From contig NC_081407.1 in assembly GCF_030272615.1 (NCBI RefSeq), positions 438,799,230 through 438,863,229 on the forward strand: 64,000 nt of DNA. The letters are read 5' to 3'. The notes under the pieces are model-generated. The model did no database searches and was not told the origin of the DNA. It saw only the letters and a program-made list of their open reading frames with translations. The position numbers and the translations under genes were made by a program. Shown here in pieces: positions 21,660 to 33,618 of this stretch; the first letter of the stretch is position 1; every line of letters starts with the position of its first letter. The DNA is from Cryptomeria japonica. Taxonomy: Eukaryota; Streptophyta; Pinopsida; Cupressales; Cupressaceae.

Positions 21660-23207
21660 TGATGCAAGTGCTAGTTTAGGTGAGTGCAATTCAAGACAAA
21701 ACTGTCACAATAGGCCACCAAGGAAACCCAAAACACCCTACCAACCAGAACTACACCTTAAATACACTCTTCAATTAATCATAAACAACATTCTGGACCC
21801 TAAGGATAACATTGACAAGATCTTAGGATCAAAAGTTGAAAACTGCTCAAGCCCACTCAAACCGGCTGGACACCAAACTTGGCTTCAAGTTGGAATTTTG
21901 ACAAAACAGTGAGCAGGGATCAAACCAAATGGTCAAGGTGGATTAAAATTCCCATACAAACATGCTCAAGGTGTGGTGACACAAAAAACTGATCAATCCA
22001 ACAAGGTTCCTTTGTAAAACCCCAAAATCCTTGTATACTCAAGGGGACTTATCAAAACAACTTTGCAAACTTGCAAATGACCAAAAAAAAAAATGGATAT
22101 CCAAATACCCTTTATTGAGAAAGGTCTAAATCCAAAAGGAGGTGGTTTGGAAAACAAAGGAGACCTGCTGCCCTTCACAAATGCAAGTAGGCCTATTTAG
22201 GCTTAAGGAGATGGGTTTGTGAAGAAAGTGTATGAAATGTGATTGATCAGAAAGTTTCACCAATTGAAAAAGTGTTTTCCACACCCAAATTGACCAAATC
22301 CAGGAGTTTGTGCATTGGTTCAACCCCTATTTTGTTTTATCACCAATTTTGCATTTTGAAACTAGGTTGTCACATGAGGATGCCAACCTAAAACTCAAAG
22401 CAAACGCCAAAAACACTTGCCAACCTGCAAATTTCTTCCAGAATCATTGATTACATATACAAACCTCTCATTCCACCAAGTTTTAGAATTTTTGTACGGT
22501 GGCCATGAGAGGAAATGCAAAAATAGGTCAAAACCCTAGGTTTAGGAGGGTTTCAAAACTATTTTTAGTAAAAATGCAATAACTTTCAAACCAGAGCACT
22601 TAGAGACCTCAAATCAAAAGAAAAAGAAAGGTAAGAGGCCCCTCAATCTGAATCCATAAGTTAGAACCTCCTAGTAGTCCGAAAATAATCTGTACAAGAG
22701 CAAAAAAGTGACTATTTACAGGAAAACAAGGTTTTTTTATTGATTGCCAAATGAAAATTTACATCAACTCCTCCATCACCCACCTGAAAGGGCTTATGAA
22801 GGCCTCCCCCATCAGTTAAAACCAATTTTTGAACTAATTAGCCAATGGGGAAGGATATTTTCTTACAAACAAAAAGTTGTCAAGTGTTGTGATGACAACA
22901 TTGACACTTTTTGACAATTTTTGCTCAAAAGCACTTAAAAGTGCAAACTAACTTTCTAAATCCTACCAGTGGTCATAAAGGACCACTTTATTGCCAAAAA
23001 CAATAAAATAACTCAAAACTAAAGTTTTATGACCCTTTGACTAGAGTTGACCAAGTGGCTCATAAATTGCCAAACCTGGGACTAGGCCTCACAAATGGAT
23101 CAAAAACAAGACCAATGACTCCTAGCATGAAATAAACAATCCAAGACTCCTTAGGAGTCATAAAAAGGTAGGATAATCAAGTTTTTAAAGTTTGTGCTCC
23201 TGCACCA
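21660..23207 (-). repeat. 5' LTR of the gypsy element
   Basis: This 1,548-bp copy of 15433-16981 lies next to the primer site, so it is the promoter-bearing LTR for the minus-strand element. Confidence 0.96.
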
Positions 23208-23212
23208 AAATG

Positions 23213-23780
23213 TTTGTAACCCTGAGTCAGTTGCTTGAGCATGTGGCGAATGTTGTTTCTATCTTGGTTATGATTTAAGTATTCATGTGGAATATTTTAA
23301 TGAGTAGATAATATCATTTTAAATATAATTATTTATGATGGTTAGTATTATTATTAATATTTTAATTTAATTATAAGATATGATTTATTCGTATTTATTT
23401 TAAAGCATTTATTTCCACTATCTAATTATAAGATTATTTATCTATGAGACTATAATTAATTGAGTTCCTTTTGGTGAGGATTAATAAATGTTATAAATCT
23501 TTATTCATGTATATATATGTTGGAGCAAGATGATATATTATGCTTTGGATATATTATTTAATTGTTTTTTATTTGTGGGAGTTGGTTGAGTTTTCCCATA
23601 CACAATTTTTGTTAGGGGATTTTATATTATTTTGTGTATTGTTTTGGGGATGGGAGGATGCTTATCAATGGTGGTTTTTGCTGGACTTTGGGAGGCCTTA
23701 TATTTTGGTTCGTGAGGAGATGAATTTGTTGGATTTTTCTTCCAATTTCTTGTGCCAATTGAAAGGGGTTTTTTATACCT
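23213..23780. other. Spacer between the gypsy and Tat-like elements
   Basis: This is flanking sequence into which the gypsy element inserted (it continues from before 15428). The open frame at 23540-23908 is Phe/Leu/Trp-rich and runs into the next element; I do not call it coding. Confidence 0.5.
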
Positions 23781-23837
23781 TGCATATCTATTTCCCCATT
23801 AGTCTTCTTGCATCTAAATTTGGGTCCCTCTTCGCCC

Positions 23838-23992
23838 TTTGTTCTTTTTGGTTTTTGACCTCGAAACTCCTGGAGTCCCGAGGTCCCTTTGTTCTTTTTG
23901 GTTTTTGACCTCGGAACTCCGGAGTCCCGAGGTTTTGGTTTTTTACCTCGAAACTCCGGAGTCCCAGAGTCCCGAGGTGGAACCTCCTTCTG
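23838..23992 (+). repeat. Minisatellite 'ttggtttttgacctcg(g/a)aactcc'
   Basis: Three imperfect units each contain 'ggttttt(g/t)acctcg(g/a)aactcc' followed by 'ggagtcccgaggt'. The same array, with different point changes, is at 37343-37500 in the right repeat. Confidence 0.85.
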
Positions 23993-24086
23993 CTTGTTTC
24001 TTTTCTTGTGTTGAGCTCAGAACCCCGGGACCCCGTAGTCCCGAGGTCGTGTTTAAAGCCTTCGTACGGATGGGCTTGGGAAGAGA

Positions 24087-24094
24087 TATAAATA
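24087..24094 (+). promoter_or_regulatory. TATA box of the left long repeat
   Basis: TATAAATA stands in the context 'gaagagatataaataggga', identical in the right repeat (37599-37606). It is the best promoter signal in the repeat. Confidence 0.7.
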
Positions 24095-24317
24095 GGGATG
24101 ATGAACTTTTAAAGTTTATTTGTGCATTCATAACTCCTCATCCCTAGCTCCAAGCCGCGAACCTCTAGACTTTCAAGCTCTCCTTGGCATTTTCGGGCAT
24201 TTTGATTCACCAGGTTGGTGATTTTTCTTGCCCATTTTGGTGGTTTGTTGATTAGATTTTTCTTTCTTCATCGTTATTTTTGTCGATTCTTAGTTTTTCT
24301 TTTGTTTATTGTGTGCC

Positions 24318-24620
24318 CTAGTTTTTCCTACCCCAGAACCCCAAAGTTCCGGGTAGTGGGCTTTTCCTACCCCGGAGTTCCGACTAGTGGGATTTTCCTA
24401 CCCCGAAACCTCAGAGTTCTGGGTAGTGGGATTCTCCTACCCTGGAACCCCAAAGTTCTGGGTAGTTGGCTTTTCTTAGCCCGAAACCCCAGAGTTCTAG
24501 GTAGTTGGCTTTTCCTAGCCTAGAACCCTAGACCCCTGGAGTTCGGGGTCACTCCTGTTTAATAAGCTCGGAACCTTGGACCCCCGGAGTTCTGGGTGGC
24601 TCCCGTTCAATGAATCTAGA
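24318..24620 (+). repeat. Minisatellite 'cctaccccggaacccc(a)gagttc(t)gggtag'
   Basis: Several ~40-bp units of 'ttttcctacccc(g/a)gaacccc' and 'agttc(c/t)gggtagtgggc' run in tandem, then decay into 'gaccccyggagttc' units. The matching array in the right repeat lies at 37838-38080. Confidence 0.85.
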
Positions 24621-24821
24621 ACCCCAAACCTTCGGAGTTTCGAGATTCCTTCTTCACTTGTGCCTAGTCCAAGACCCCGAGACCTCGAAGTCCTATAGTA
24701 AATCAAATTTTATGATCATTATCTAAGACTAAGGAATTGTTTTTTGCTTGAAGGTTTGAGTGGTTAGATTGACTCATCCTCCAACAAAAGAGACAAAGAA
24801 ATTGATAGACTCCCAACCACC

Positions 24822-27800
24822 ATGAAATATCATTATCAAGGATAGGTCTATGTTTCAAAGTTAGATGATCAAGTCAGATGGGTCACAAATAATGAAATCA
24901 GTCATATAGAAATTGAGGATATCAAGGCTCAATTAGACAAACTTAGTCTGGAGGTCCTCGATAGGAGAATCAAGAGATTAGGACTAGTTGAAGCTATTGC
25001 CTTTCCACAGTCATTGCAGGCACCGAAGTTCATAATGACCATTGCCCCATTTTATAACCTAGAGACTAGAAAGTGCATAGATGCACAATGAAAAATAGTC
25101 ATAGACTTGTCTCCAGACATGCTTGGGTTCATTTTTGGTTTCCCAACTATGGAGGAGATATTTCTGTTAACCAAAGAAGAGGCCTTAAAGGCAAGGAATG
25201 ACAAAATATTAGCCAGTAAGAGGCACATGAATACAAACTGGTTGGAAGAAGAAAGAAAGATAGGTCTCAAGGCAACGGAGATCCTGAGGGCAGATTTCAA
25301 AGAGCCCAAAGAGACTTAATCATTATGCTTAGCAAGGCCTTTGGCAAGCTGGATTGCAAGCATTTTCATCCCTGGATGTTCCAATTCATGATCACTATTT
25401 TAAAAAGGGAAACAATACTTTGATTGGCCGCAGATCCTCTCTGACAATATCTACAAACAGATGAAAGAAGTTTAGCATACCCAAAAGTTCTTTTTCACAT
25501 CATATGTCATTTGGGTAGCTGCTAGAGATGGAAAGTTTCTAGGGCTACAGGTAGAAGGTCAATTGGGAGAGGAGGAAGGATAGAAGAAGGTATGGGAGTA
25601 TTATTCCCAACTCACTCTAGCCAATGCAAAGTCTCATTTCAAGAGAGTTAATGATGCATTCATTTTCCCAATAATAATCAAATTAACAGGAGATGTAGGA
25701 TATCAGATTAGCCTGGAGGCCATGGCTATCATCCGAGAGTGGGCATGTTGGTTTATCCAAAACCCATGCTCCACTTACATCAGGGTTAGCAAATTCACAG
25801 GGAACCCAATGTTGCTGCCCCAATACTGCACTGATAGGATAATTTTGCTAGAGTATGTAAGGCATCTTGTGGGCCTCCTATCACTCTTATTATTAAAACA
25901 CAAAGCAGGGATCCATTTCTCAGTATCTATTGGGTACTTTGCATGTTCTAAGATACAAGTAGCAAAATTAGTAGAACAAGAGCTTCAAGATTTGAACTTG
26001 AAGGAGTATGATCATGATAGGGAGTTTTAAGATCCCTATGGGAAACTTAAACAAGCTATGCCTAAGGCATATGAGGGGCACAAGCCCAGCTTGCAGGACT
26101 TTTGGCCCAACCTGCAAGACAGTTTTGAGGTTAGGGAGAAAATCTATAATAGGTTATCTGTGCCACAGGTAAGAGATTTCGGAATTGAGACTAACCTCCG
26201 TAAAGACCTTAGGGATGATGGGGACTTACTTGATCTAGTTTATAGGGAATCAAGGATAGATAAAAGGTCCCTCTCCCTAATAAAATGGTCTGCAAGTGAA
26301 GACACACATATGGAAAAAGTTTCCGAAGTATTCATCAACAAGACCATGCAATGGTTAGGCCAGAGGGTAAGTCCCAGCGTCTCAAAGGAGAAATAGAAGG
26401 AATCCACTTCAGGGGTACCTCAATCAAGGGGCCATAAGGAGTACGCTCAGAAGACAAGGTCAGCCTCAAGGCAAAATACATCCACCGATGCAAATGAGGA
26501 GGAAAAACCTTGAGAAAGTATTGAGGACTTAACCAAGAATCTCCAAGAAAAGATGAGGGAGTCTGAATTGTTAAAGAAGGCAGCAGACCTGGGAGTGACT
26601 GATGGATTGGGAGCAGTACCCCTTCCCAAAGTTCTCCCACCAAGGACGACTATAGTGTAGACTGCAGGAAAGGGTACCCAAGAGAAAGAGGAAGATATAG
26701 AAATTACTGAGGATATACCTACTCAGCCACCTTCAACAAAGGCCACACATGCTCCAAGCACCAACACCCCTGCACCACCACCAGCTAGTATTCCCGCAAG
26801 ACAGCCTAGAGTGCAAGGCTTCAGGTCTACCACTGAAGGTATAAAATTTAGAAACATCGAGTCGGATTCAAATTGGGATTAAGAAGATCTTGAGCAACAA
26901 TGACTGTTGGAAAGTGAGAAAAAAGGGGATGAGGCGGAGGACCTATTGAATGGAGGATTAGTTCTAACCAGTCAAGATTAAGAGGACCTCCTCAAGGACA
27001 TAGCAATTGGGAAAGGTGAAATAGAAGCAAATGAGGAAGAGATGACATTCAATGAAGAGGTTAGTGGCAAATTGGGTGAACTACATAAGCAACAAGCTCT
27101 GCAAACCAATCTAGCTCACCAAGTTACCTCACTTCAAGATCCCGAGCAAACAAAGGCAGAGGAAAGAGATGAAGCAGAGGAGCAGGCAGATGTCCATGTT
27201 ATAACTACAGACATAGTGTCACATCAAGGTGACAAGGATGAAAATATATTGTAATGGCTTGAGTTCACTTTTGAGAAGAAAAAGAGAAAAGAGGAGCTTC
27301 CTAAGGTCACTTTACAACAAGTAGTCACCGAGGAGCCACCGAAGGTTAAGAAGCTAAAAATCGTTCATCATTTATCAAAAATGGACTTCAGTGAAGTGAT
27401 TGCGGATGTGGCAGTTCCACTCCAAGCTAAGGGACAAGCTTCTCCCAAGTATCAAATATCCTAGGTAAATTTGGGTAAACAAACCAAGTGGGGAGAGCTA
27501 GATACTTTTGATCTATCCACAAGTGTTGTTAGGGGGAGTGTAGAAAAAGAGCATAATTCAAACATGGAGCTCAAATCTCAACTAGGACAATACAAGCAGC
27601 TCCTGATTGAAATGAGCAAACCTCTAGACTCCTGTAGAGCTGATGAACTACCTTCAACCTCATCGCTGTAGAGGGAGAAGTAAAGGCACTAGTGGAGGTG
27701 AGACGAGTAGCTGTTGTAGCCAAATCATGGACCCAAATGAATGTAGCTAAGATTAGGTTGTTCTTGCAAAATACAATGGAGGCATATCGCAAGGTGGTAC

Positions 27801-28396
27801 AGGCAGGTGAAACTTTGGCTTCCTGTTCCATGCAATGGGAATGGAAGTCAAACATTTTCAATAAACAATTTTGAATTTTGAAAATGATATTGGAGCTAGT
27901 GGAAGAGATGGTAATAGAGGAAGACCTCTTAGGAGGTGACAAATATGAAAACTTACAGTCCTATGTATACATTTTGAAGCTAAAGATTGAAATTCTTCAG
28001 CAGTATATCAAGGATATGACGAAGATTTGGGACCCTCTCCTCAGGGAAATTTTATCGTATGAGAGTTTTGTAAAGAATATGCTAGGACCTTTTGGCCTCG
28101 GATTAGCTGATATAGGAATAATGGAGCAGTAACAAGTTTTGGATCTGTGGGATGCATGTGAGGTGCAACACCTAGGACCCTTGACCCAGTTTGATATCAC
28201 CCTTATGGATAGGTACACATATTTGATTACTCAGTGTCAGGAGGTGACAGGCATGGTGAAGGAGTTAGAGGAGGGGAGAATGCATGCGGATGAAGTTTTG
28301 AAGAAATATAAATTTAGAGTTAAGCATGTTAATGATCCTCCAGTTCAAGTAGTTGCATGTATAGTTGATAATTATAGAGCTTTTACAAAGAAATAA
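24822..28396 (+). pseudogene. LTR-borne large ORF, left copy (unknown protein)
   Basis: This coding remnant starts at ATG 24822 (MKYHYQ...) and ends at TAA 28394-28396; the copy at 39300-42837 shows the same ends. About 1,180 codons are implied. The first ~480 look globular, with LSPDM/LGFIFGFPTMEEIFLLTKEE and NTNWLEEERK. The next ~400 are charged and Pro/Thr/Glu-rich. The last ~270 look helical and coiled-coil-like (MKELEEGRMHADEVLKKYKFR-type). It is neither gag nor pol. The N-terminal part recalls, by eye only, the 'putative plant transposon protein' type of domain. It is broken by TAG at 24843, TGA at 25089, TAG at 25581, TAA at 28130 and others, and by a 1-base deletion near 27668-27670. 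If once translated it would be the first ORF of the element's mRNA. Confidence 0.75.
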
Positions 28397-29446
28397 GGAA
28401 TAAATGCATAATTGCTAAAGATGGCAAAGCTTTTTCATAAATCCTCAATCTTGTATTTTCAGCTACAACTCCTACTCAAGTTCCAATTTTGAGAGAAATT
28501 TTGCATGACTACGAAAATGTGGCTCACCCTGCAGGGTCTTCGTAGTGCTCATGCAGTCCCCATTTCGTAGTTATTAAGTGGAGTGTCAAGGCAGAAACTT
28601 GCAAGTTAATTGCGACTCCTAGTTTCAGTTCTTAATTTAGGGTTGTGTTATCTACTAGATAATAGGGTAGAGAACCTCTATAAGTTGATAAGTTGGATTC
28701 ATTTGTAAGGGTCCCAAATTGATGATTTGTGGCCTACTTAGAGATTTTAGAATATTTTGCAGATTGTTAAGAAGTTTGAGTTATTTTTTTTGTTATACAT
28801 TCATTGAGATTAATATGAGAAGCAACTTATAGAATGCCTGATCTACATCTATATTCTACCAAATTGTTCTGTGTAATATGGTAATGTCTATTATTTGGAG
28901 TTAGCAACGTGGTTTAATCTTTTTGTTTATCACTTTATGAATCATATTGTGCACGTCAGTGGTGTATGAGAATTATTGTGATAGGCCATATTGTTGATGA
29001 TTTTATTTCCATGAGCTTGTGAAATTGATGATTTTTTAGGTTTTCTGGAGGTCCGTTGTTGAATGCTAACTTGGATAATATTTGATAATTTCTTGGATTG
29101 CAGGGAAGTAATTGAGTGGTTCATTAAGTTGTTATTATGTTGGTTTTTATTGTTAGTTTATTGTTCCCTTTTACGCTTTGCAATTTATTTCCCAGAGAAT
29201 CTTAAACCATAAAACACAAAAAAAGAAAGGAAGTGCAGTATCCACAACCAGCGGGATTTAGTTTCAACCAGTAGGCCCCTTTATAGGTACAACCACATCA
29301 ACCACTGGGCTACCCATCACCGTCATGACCCAACTATAGAGACCTTGGGGTAGTAAGTTTTCCCAAATTCATTCCTTTTCAGGAGAGGTGGTGAGTGTTC
29401 ACATTGGCTACCTGACTATTGGCGGGTGTGTCAAAAATAGTCATCA
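28397..29446 (+). other. 3' part of the left long repeat, non-coding
   Basis: It follows the LTR-borne ORF and is closely matched by 42838-43880. No further coding was recognised. It ends with 'gtcaaaaatagtcatca' at the inner repeat boundary. Confidence 0.7.
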
Positions 29447-29475
29447 ATAGAAACTGGTGCTAGAAGGAGCTCCTA
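29447..29475 (+). promoter_or_regulatory. Candidate primer-binding site of the Tat-like element
   Basis: TGGTGCTAGAAGGAG begins at about 29456, eight to ten bases after the repeat end. The TGG start and position suit a primer site, but I cannot assign the tRNA with confidence. Confidence 0.45.
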
Positions 29476-29503
29476 GACTAATCCCCTCATTGGTTAACCA
29501 CAT

Positions 29504-31624
29504 ATGGTACTTCCAGGAGATGAATTGATGCCCTTTACCCAACCTAACCTCAACAAAAAACAAGACGACATTATTACCCAACTATATGACTTTGCTTGGG
29601 ACAGTACAAGAGATTATAACAATTGGTTACGAGCACGACAAGTCTTGGACAATGAGAGACAAAAGGCTATATGTATAGAAGCAGAGGCACAAAAACAACT
29701 TAATCCTCAGGTGAACCCACTAGAAAATCCACAACCATCTCCTCAACCAGAGAATTGAGGTACTAAGTTGGATCACATATCATCTTTCTCTCCCAAGAGA
29801 TTTCACTGAGTCCTTAGGAGTGGTTCTTCACCATCCATCTTAGTAGAGTTAGGACCTGCCACTAGGAGAAAGAGGAACAAAGCTAAGAAACAACCCTCAA
29901 CAGCCTCACCAGTACAATCATCCATACTCAACGTAGAAGATCAATTGATTCCTAGTCCTCAGCCTATCGATGCACCTTTTATTACTCAACGTCCACGATC
30001 ACCACCTTTGATTGCCTATTTCAACCAAGACACCACACCACTAGGAACCATTCCACAGGTTATACATGACCTACCTAGGAACTCGGACAAATTTTACAAC
30101 AAATTTTACTATTTAGGGGGATGAATGGCTGATGAACATATTGAACACCAAGATGTAGTATGTAGACTCTTCCCATATTCAGTTGGGGAGAATGAATACA
30201 ATTGGTACTTAACCTTACCTACAAACTCTATCACAGGTTGGGACATCTTGGAGAAGGCCTTCATTGATCAATTCCGAGTGTACGTAGACCCTGGGACACT
30301 ATAACACCAGTTTACTTCACTTAAGAATGCACCAAATGAGCCATTAATGAATTTTAATACTAGCTTCCAAAGGGCATTCAAGAGGCTACAAGCCCCTTAC
30401 CAGGTAGCACCTAATGTAGCCATCGACTCATATTTAAGAGCTATCGACCCTTGGACTGCTATGTTTATTAAGAAAAGTGTTCCTCGAGGTTAAAAAGACA
30501 CCTTTGCAAAAGTCTTCACATTAGCAATTAGCATGAATCATGAGTTGAATCAAACCTTGGGAGGGATCGTATATAATCTACCTATAGGGGTGAATAAAGG
30601 AAACTACAATCAACTCCCAGGTGTACCCTCATCTCTACCTGTAGGTGCCCCAAAGATGAACCCCATGCCAATCTATGCAACCCAACCTTAGGTGAATCAA
30701 TAGTTTGCTGCCCAAGCGTTGACTTGGTAAAATGGTACCAATACCACCCCCACTCAAACACAATATGCTGGTCAAGCACAAGTCAGAAATCGACAATTTG
30801 ACAATACAAATTTAGCGAGCCAACCTCCAACCGTGGCACCTGAGAATCAAGGATCTCATATATCTGCTGAAGTAGAAGCCTTAAAGAAAATGATCACACA
30901 AGTTACTTCAGACTTGAGCCAGCTAAAAATGAATCCTCTAGGAGGGTATAATCAATCCCAACCATTTAATAATAAGTGGAACTACAATAACCAAAACCAA
31001 AATCAAAGGTATAACAACAAACCTTATAATAGGCAACAGAATACGAGTCTGAATAATGGTGGTGTGAGCCACGATCACCTTGATGCATGAGATAACCCAA
31101 ACCACACACAAAGTGTTAACCTTGCAGACATGAATTTGCTAGCAAATTGGTGCAGGTTGCATGACACAGCTATGCATTCTGAGGTTAATTGTGCTCAGTT
31201 CTAGAAAATCATAAGAATTGCTCAAGCTGACTCTCAGCCAAAAGATTGTTCCAATGATGAACCTGATAAGGTTAATACTGCCATGTTGGTCGATACCTTC
31301 CTGTACAAAGAATTTTAGGTGGAGGCTGAAGGTGAACCATGTGTATATGATGCTCAGGCCTTTCAGACCAAAAATAGCTACAATCTTAGGAGTAAAGGCA
31401 AAGCTCCATTAACGGAGCCACCTCCCCCGATGGGTGGGTTTGTACCTCCTGATGCAAATGCAAGCAACAATCCTCACCCTCCTCAGGATTTCCAAGGAGC
31501 ACGCCCTAGACAAGCTCAAGGGAAAGATTATGTTCTAAAAGGATCATTTGACGTTACTAAGGAAATGGAAAGAACTACCACCACTATGTCCTTGATGGAA
31601 GTATTAAGATATTGCCCTGAATAG
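29504..31624 (+). pseudogene. gag: Tat-like gag, broken
   Basis: One frame carries almost the whole gene. It starts at the Met at 29504 (MVLPGDELMPF). The capsid-like core follows at about 30060-30560, with the typical pattern ...NEYNWYLTLPTNSITGWDIL...FIDQF and LKNAPNEPLMNFNTSFQRAF. Next comes a Gln/Pro/Asn-rich stretch with NNKWNYNNQNQNQRY, then a linker leading into the protease. It is interrupted by many stops, including TGA near 30122, TAA near 30302, TAA near 30494, two TAGs near 30690-30705, TAA near 30728, TGA at 31088-31090 and TAGs near 31202, 31316 and 31622. No CCHC knuckle is seen. Gag would form the particle in the cytoplasm. Confidence 0.85.
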
Positions 31625-31645
31625 AAGAGAGCTCTCCTTAGAAAG

Positions 31646-31954
31646 TTGGAATTGTTAGAGTCACAAAACAATGAGGTTAAGATGGCAGACCTTAATGAAG
31701 TCAACGCTAATGTCAGTAGTGAGGCAATAGAAAATCCACCATTTTCACTGAGTTTGAGGATATATGGAAAGAATTTACACAACTGTCTGGTAGATTCAGA
31801 GGCTTCAGGAAACATAATGCCCTACTCTATATGTCAGAAGCTTGAAATTCAACCGGTACGTGCAAATAGTAAAGTGGTACAACTAGACAAAACTAAGGTT
31901 AACGTAATCAGAGAATTGAAAGATGTATACATCCAATTAGGTGTTCATCCCTGA
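31646..31954 (+). pseudogene. Tat-like aspartic protease region
   Basis: An open stretch in the gag frame holds NCLVDSEASGNIMPYSICQK, which corresponds to the LTR-retrotransposon protease active site (usually D-S/T-G-[AS]) with Gly changed to Glu. The context (SLRIYGK before, DVYIQLGVHP after) fits the protease fold. It ends at a TGA in place of an expected sense codon, and the following ~800 bases keep gypsy-like text with stops. Confidence 0.8.
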
Positions 31955-32799
31955 ATATCTCGTTATATTGACATTCAAGTGGTGAATATTCTGAAAGTAT
32001 ATGGGGTGCTCCATAGTAGGGATTGGTCAAAGACTTTGGGAGGATATTTCTCAACTTGTTTTACATACCTATGGCTTCCATGGAAGGGGGTAAGGAACCA
32101 AATCTGAATCGATAGTGAACCTAAGTTGAAGAAGTTGGTAATGGATTATGGTGCTCCCAATGAGGTAGCATTTGCTGAACTTAGTCCAGGAGTTTACAAG
32201 GTCAATGAGATTCTCACTTTCTCTGCACCGGCTCCTCTCCAGTTATTTCGAGCGGATATGACCCCATATAAAAGGTGAGTCAAAGGTTTCGCTATAGCAG
32301 TACAACAAGGAATGTGTTTATTGGGAGACACTATGAAGATTAAATATTTGTTGCTTCTGAAATGGTGTCGGATACATCATGAGGAGCACTCAGAGATTTC
32401 ATGTATCCCATGTTAGAATGAGATTACAAAATTGATGAGTTTGGTTCCATACAAAGAAGATGATCATACCATCAATATGGAAGAAGTTCAAGGTCTAAGT
32501 TGTGAAGGATTAGAGCCCCAAGCAATAGATTCTATAAGTAAGGCTACCCAACCTAAAGAATACAACCAGGAGATTCTTGCAGTGAGATTGTCAAAAATGA
32601 GAAGTAAGGTATCCCTCTTGAGCAAGAGAATGACGAAACACAATCACAACTTCAACCTCAATCCGAACAAATTGTTCTTAATACTACTGAAGCGTTCAGA
32701 TAACTAGAAATTAAACAATCTCAATTGTCAGAGAAGCAGCAATCGTCTCTCGAAGCTAATATGATTATTGACCCTAAGGCAAAAAATAAAAAGACCAAA

Positions 32800-33618
32800 A
32801 GATGAAATATGGTTTTTAAAGTTTGATGGGTCAAGATCTAAGCAAGGCAGTGGAGTAGGCATAGAGTTAACCAACCCAAAAGGGAAAACCCTTTTAGCTC
32901 TTACTGACTCCAATTCCCTTATTCTAATAACATGACGGAGTACGAGGCCTTAGTTAGAGGATTACTTTTTGCTCATAAGAATGGGGCAAAGTGTTTGAAG
33001 GTGCAAGGAGATTCTAAGCTGGTGGTTAAACAAGTGTGAAGCCAATATGTGTGCCATGATAAAAGGTTAGCAGCGTATCGGAATAGAGTGTGGGATCTGA
33101 CTAAGAATTTTGATGTTTTCAACATTCAGTTGGTACCTAGGAAAGTAAATGGAATACCTGATACACTAGTCGTAGCTTCCAGTACATTAGAACCAGTAAG
33201 CCAATCCCATTTGTACAAGTTCTCTGTGGAATTAATCCCTATACCTGTTGTACCTGATAATATTAAATGCTTCCAAGTCTTCCAGGATGATGCCCACTTT
33301 CTAGCCTTTCTTGCCAATTCAGGGGCTTTTGAAGAGAAAATTATTGATGAGAAAGATAAATCAGAGGATCTTAATGTCAAAAGTAATGCTGATATTTTGG
33401 ATTTACCAACTAACGTTATTCCTAAAGGGATGGTCACCCTAGAGAGACTTTTTGATTTGGACCCTAGAGTAAAGGAGAGACTAACACCGGATTCAGATGC
33501 TGAAAAGTATGAGCCCCATAATATTGGTCTAGAAGGACAAGAGAGGATTGTCTATATTGGGAAGACTTGCACAAAAAGAAAGAGAAAAACGGATATAGAT
33601 CTTGAAAGAGTTTATTGA
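32800..33618 (+). pseudogene. Extra RNase H (archaeal-type) placed before RT
   Basis: The stretch reads KFDGSRSKQGSGVGIELTNP, then MTEYEALVRGLLFAHKNGAK, then VQGDSKLVVKQV, the three acidic landmarks of a second, archaeal-type RNase H as found in Tat elements. It ends with IPDTLV in place of the usual A-D-x-L-A. One frameshift (near 32925) and a TGA just after KQV break it. The frame continues as a ~190-codon linker (33049-33618) between RNase H and RT. The extra domain sits upstream of RT, whereas the copy I associate with Tat/Ogre elements lies between RT-RNase H and integrase. Confidence 0.8.

Larger units (their letters stand above)
15428..23212 (-). mobile_element. Complete Ty3/gypsy retrotransposon, TSD AAATG
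   Basis: The element proper is 15433-23207 (7,775 bp). Two ~1.55-kb LTRs in the same orientation begin TGATGCAAGTG and end CTCCTGCACCA as read on the plus strand. The flanks AAATG at 15428-15432 and 23208-23212 are identical. The primer site, gag, protease, RT, RNase H and integrase are all on the minus strand in the normal order, so the 5' LTR is the right one. The RT and integrase resemble plant chromovirus-type elements, but I see no chromodomain at the C-terminus. LTRs differ at a few percent of positions in the parts I compared. Gag breaks and an integrase active-site change suggest it can no longer move on its own. Confidence 0.97.
23781..29446 (+). repeat. Left long terminal repeat of the Tat-like element (5.7 kb)
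   Basis: It matches 37285-43880 after removing the solo LTR inserted there. From the left it holds a minisatellite-like 'gtcccgaggt' block, a TATA box at 24087-24094, a second minisatellite, a ~3.6-kb coding remnant (24822-28396), and a ~1-kb tail ending 'tgtcaaaaatagtcatca'. With TATA only ~300 bp from the start, most of the repeat would be transcribed leader, which is unusual. If the repeats are not LTRs, the alternative is a large segmental duplication flanking the pol genes; a candidate primer site right after the repeat favours LTRs. Confidence 0.75.

Noticed and set aside
28942-29124. 60-codon minus-strand frame, also at 43382-43564
   Set aside because: It is antisense within the non-coding tail of the long repeats, and its conservation is explained by the repeats.
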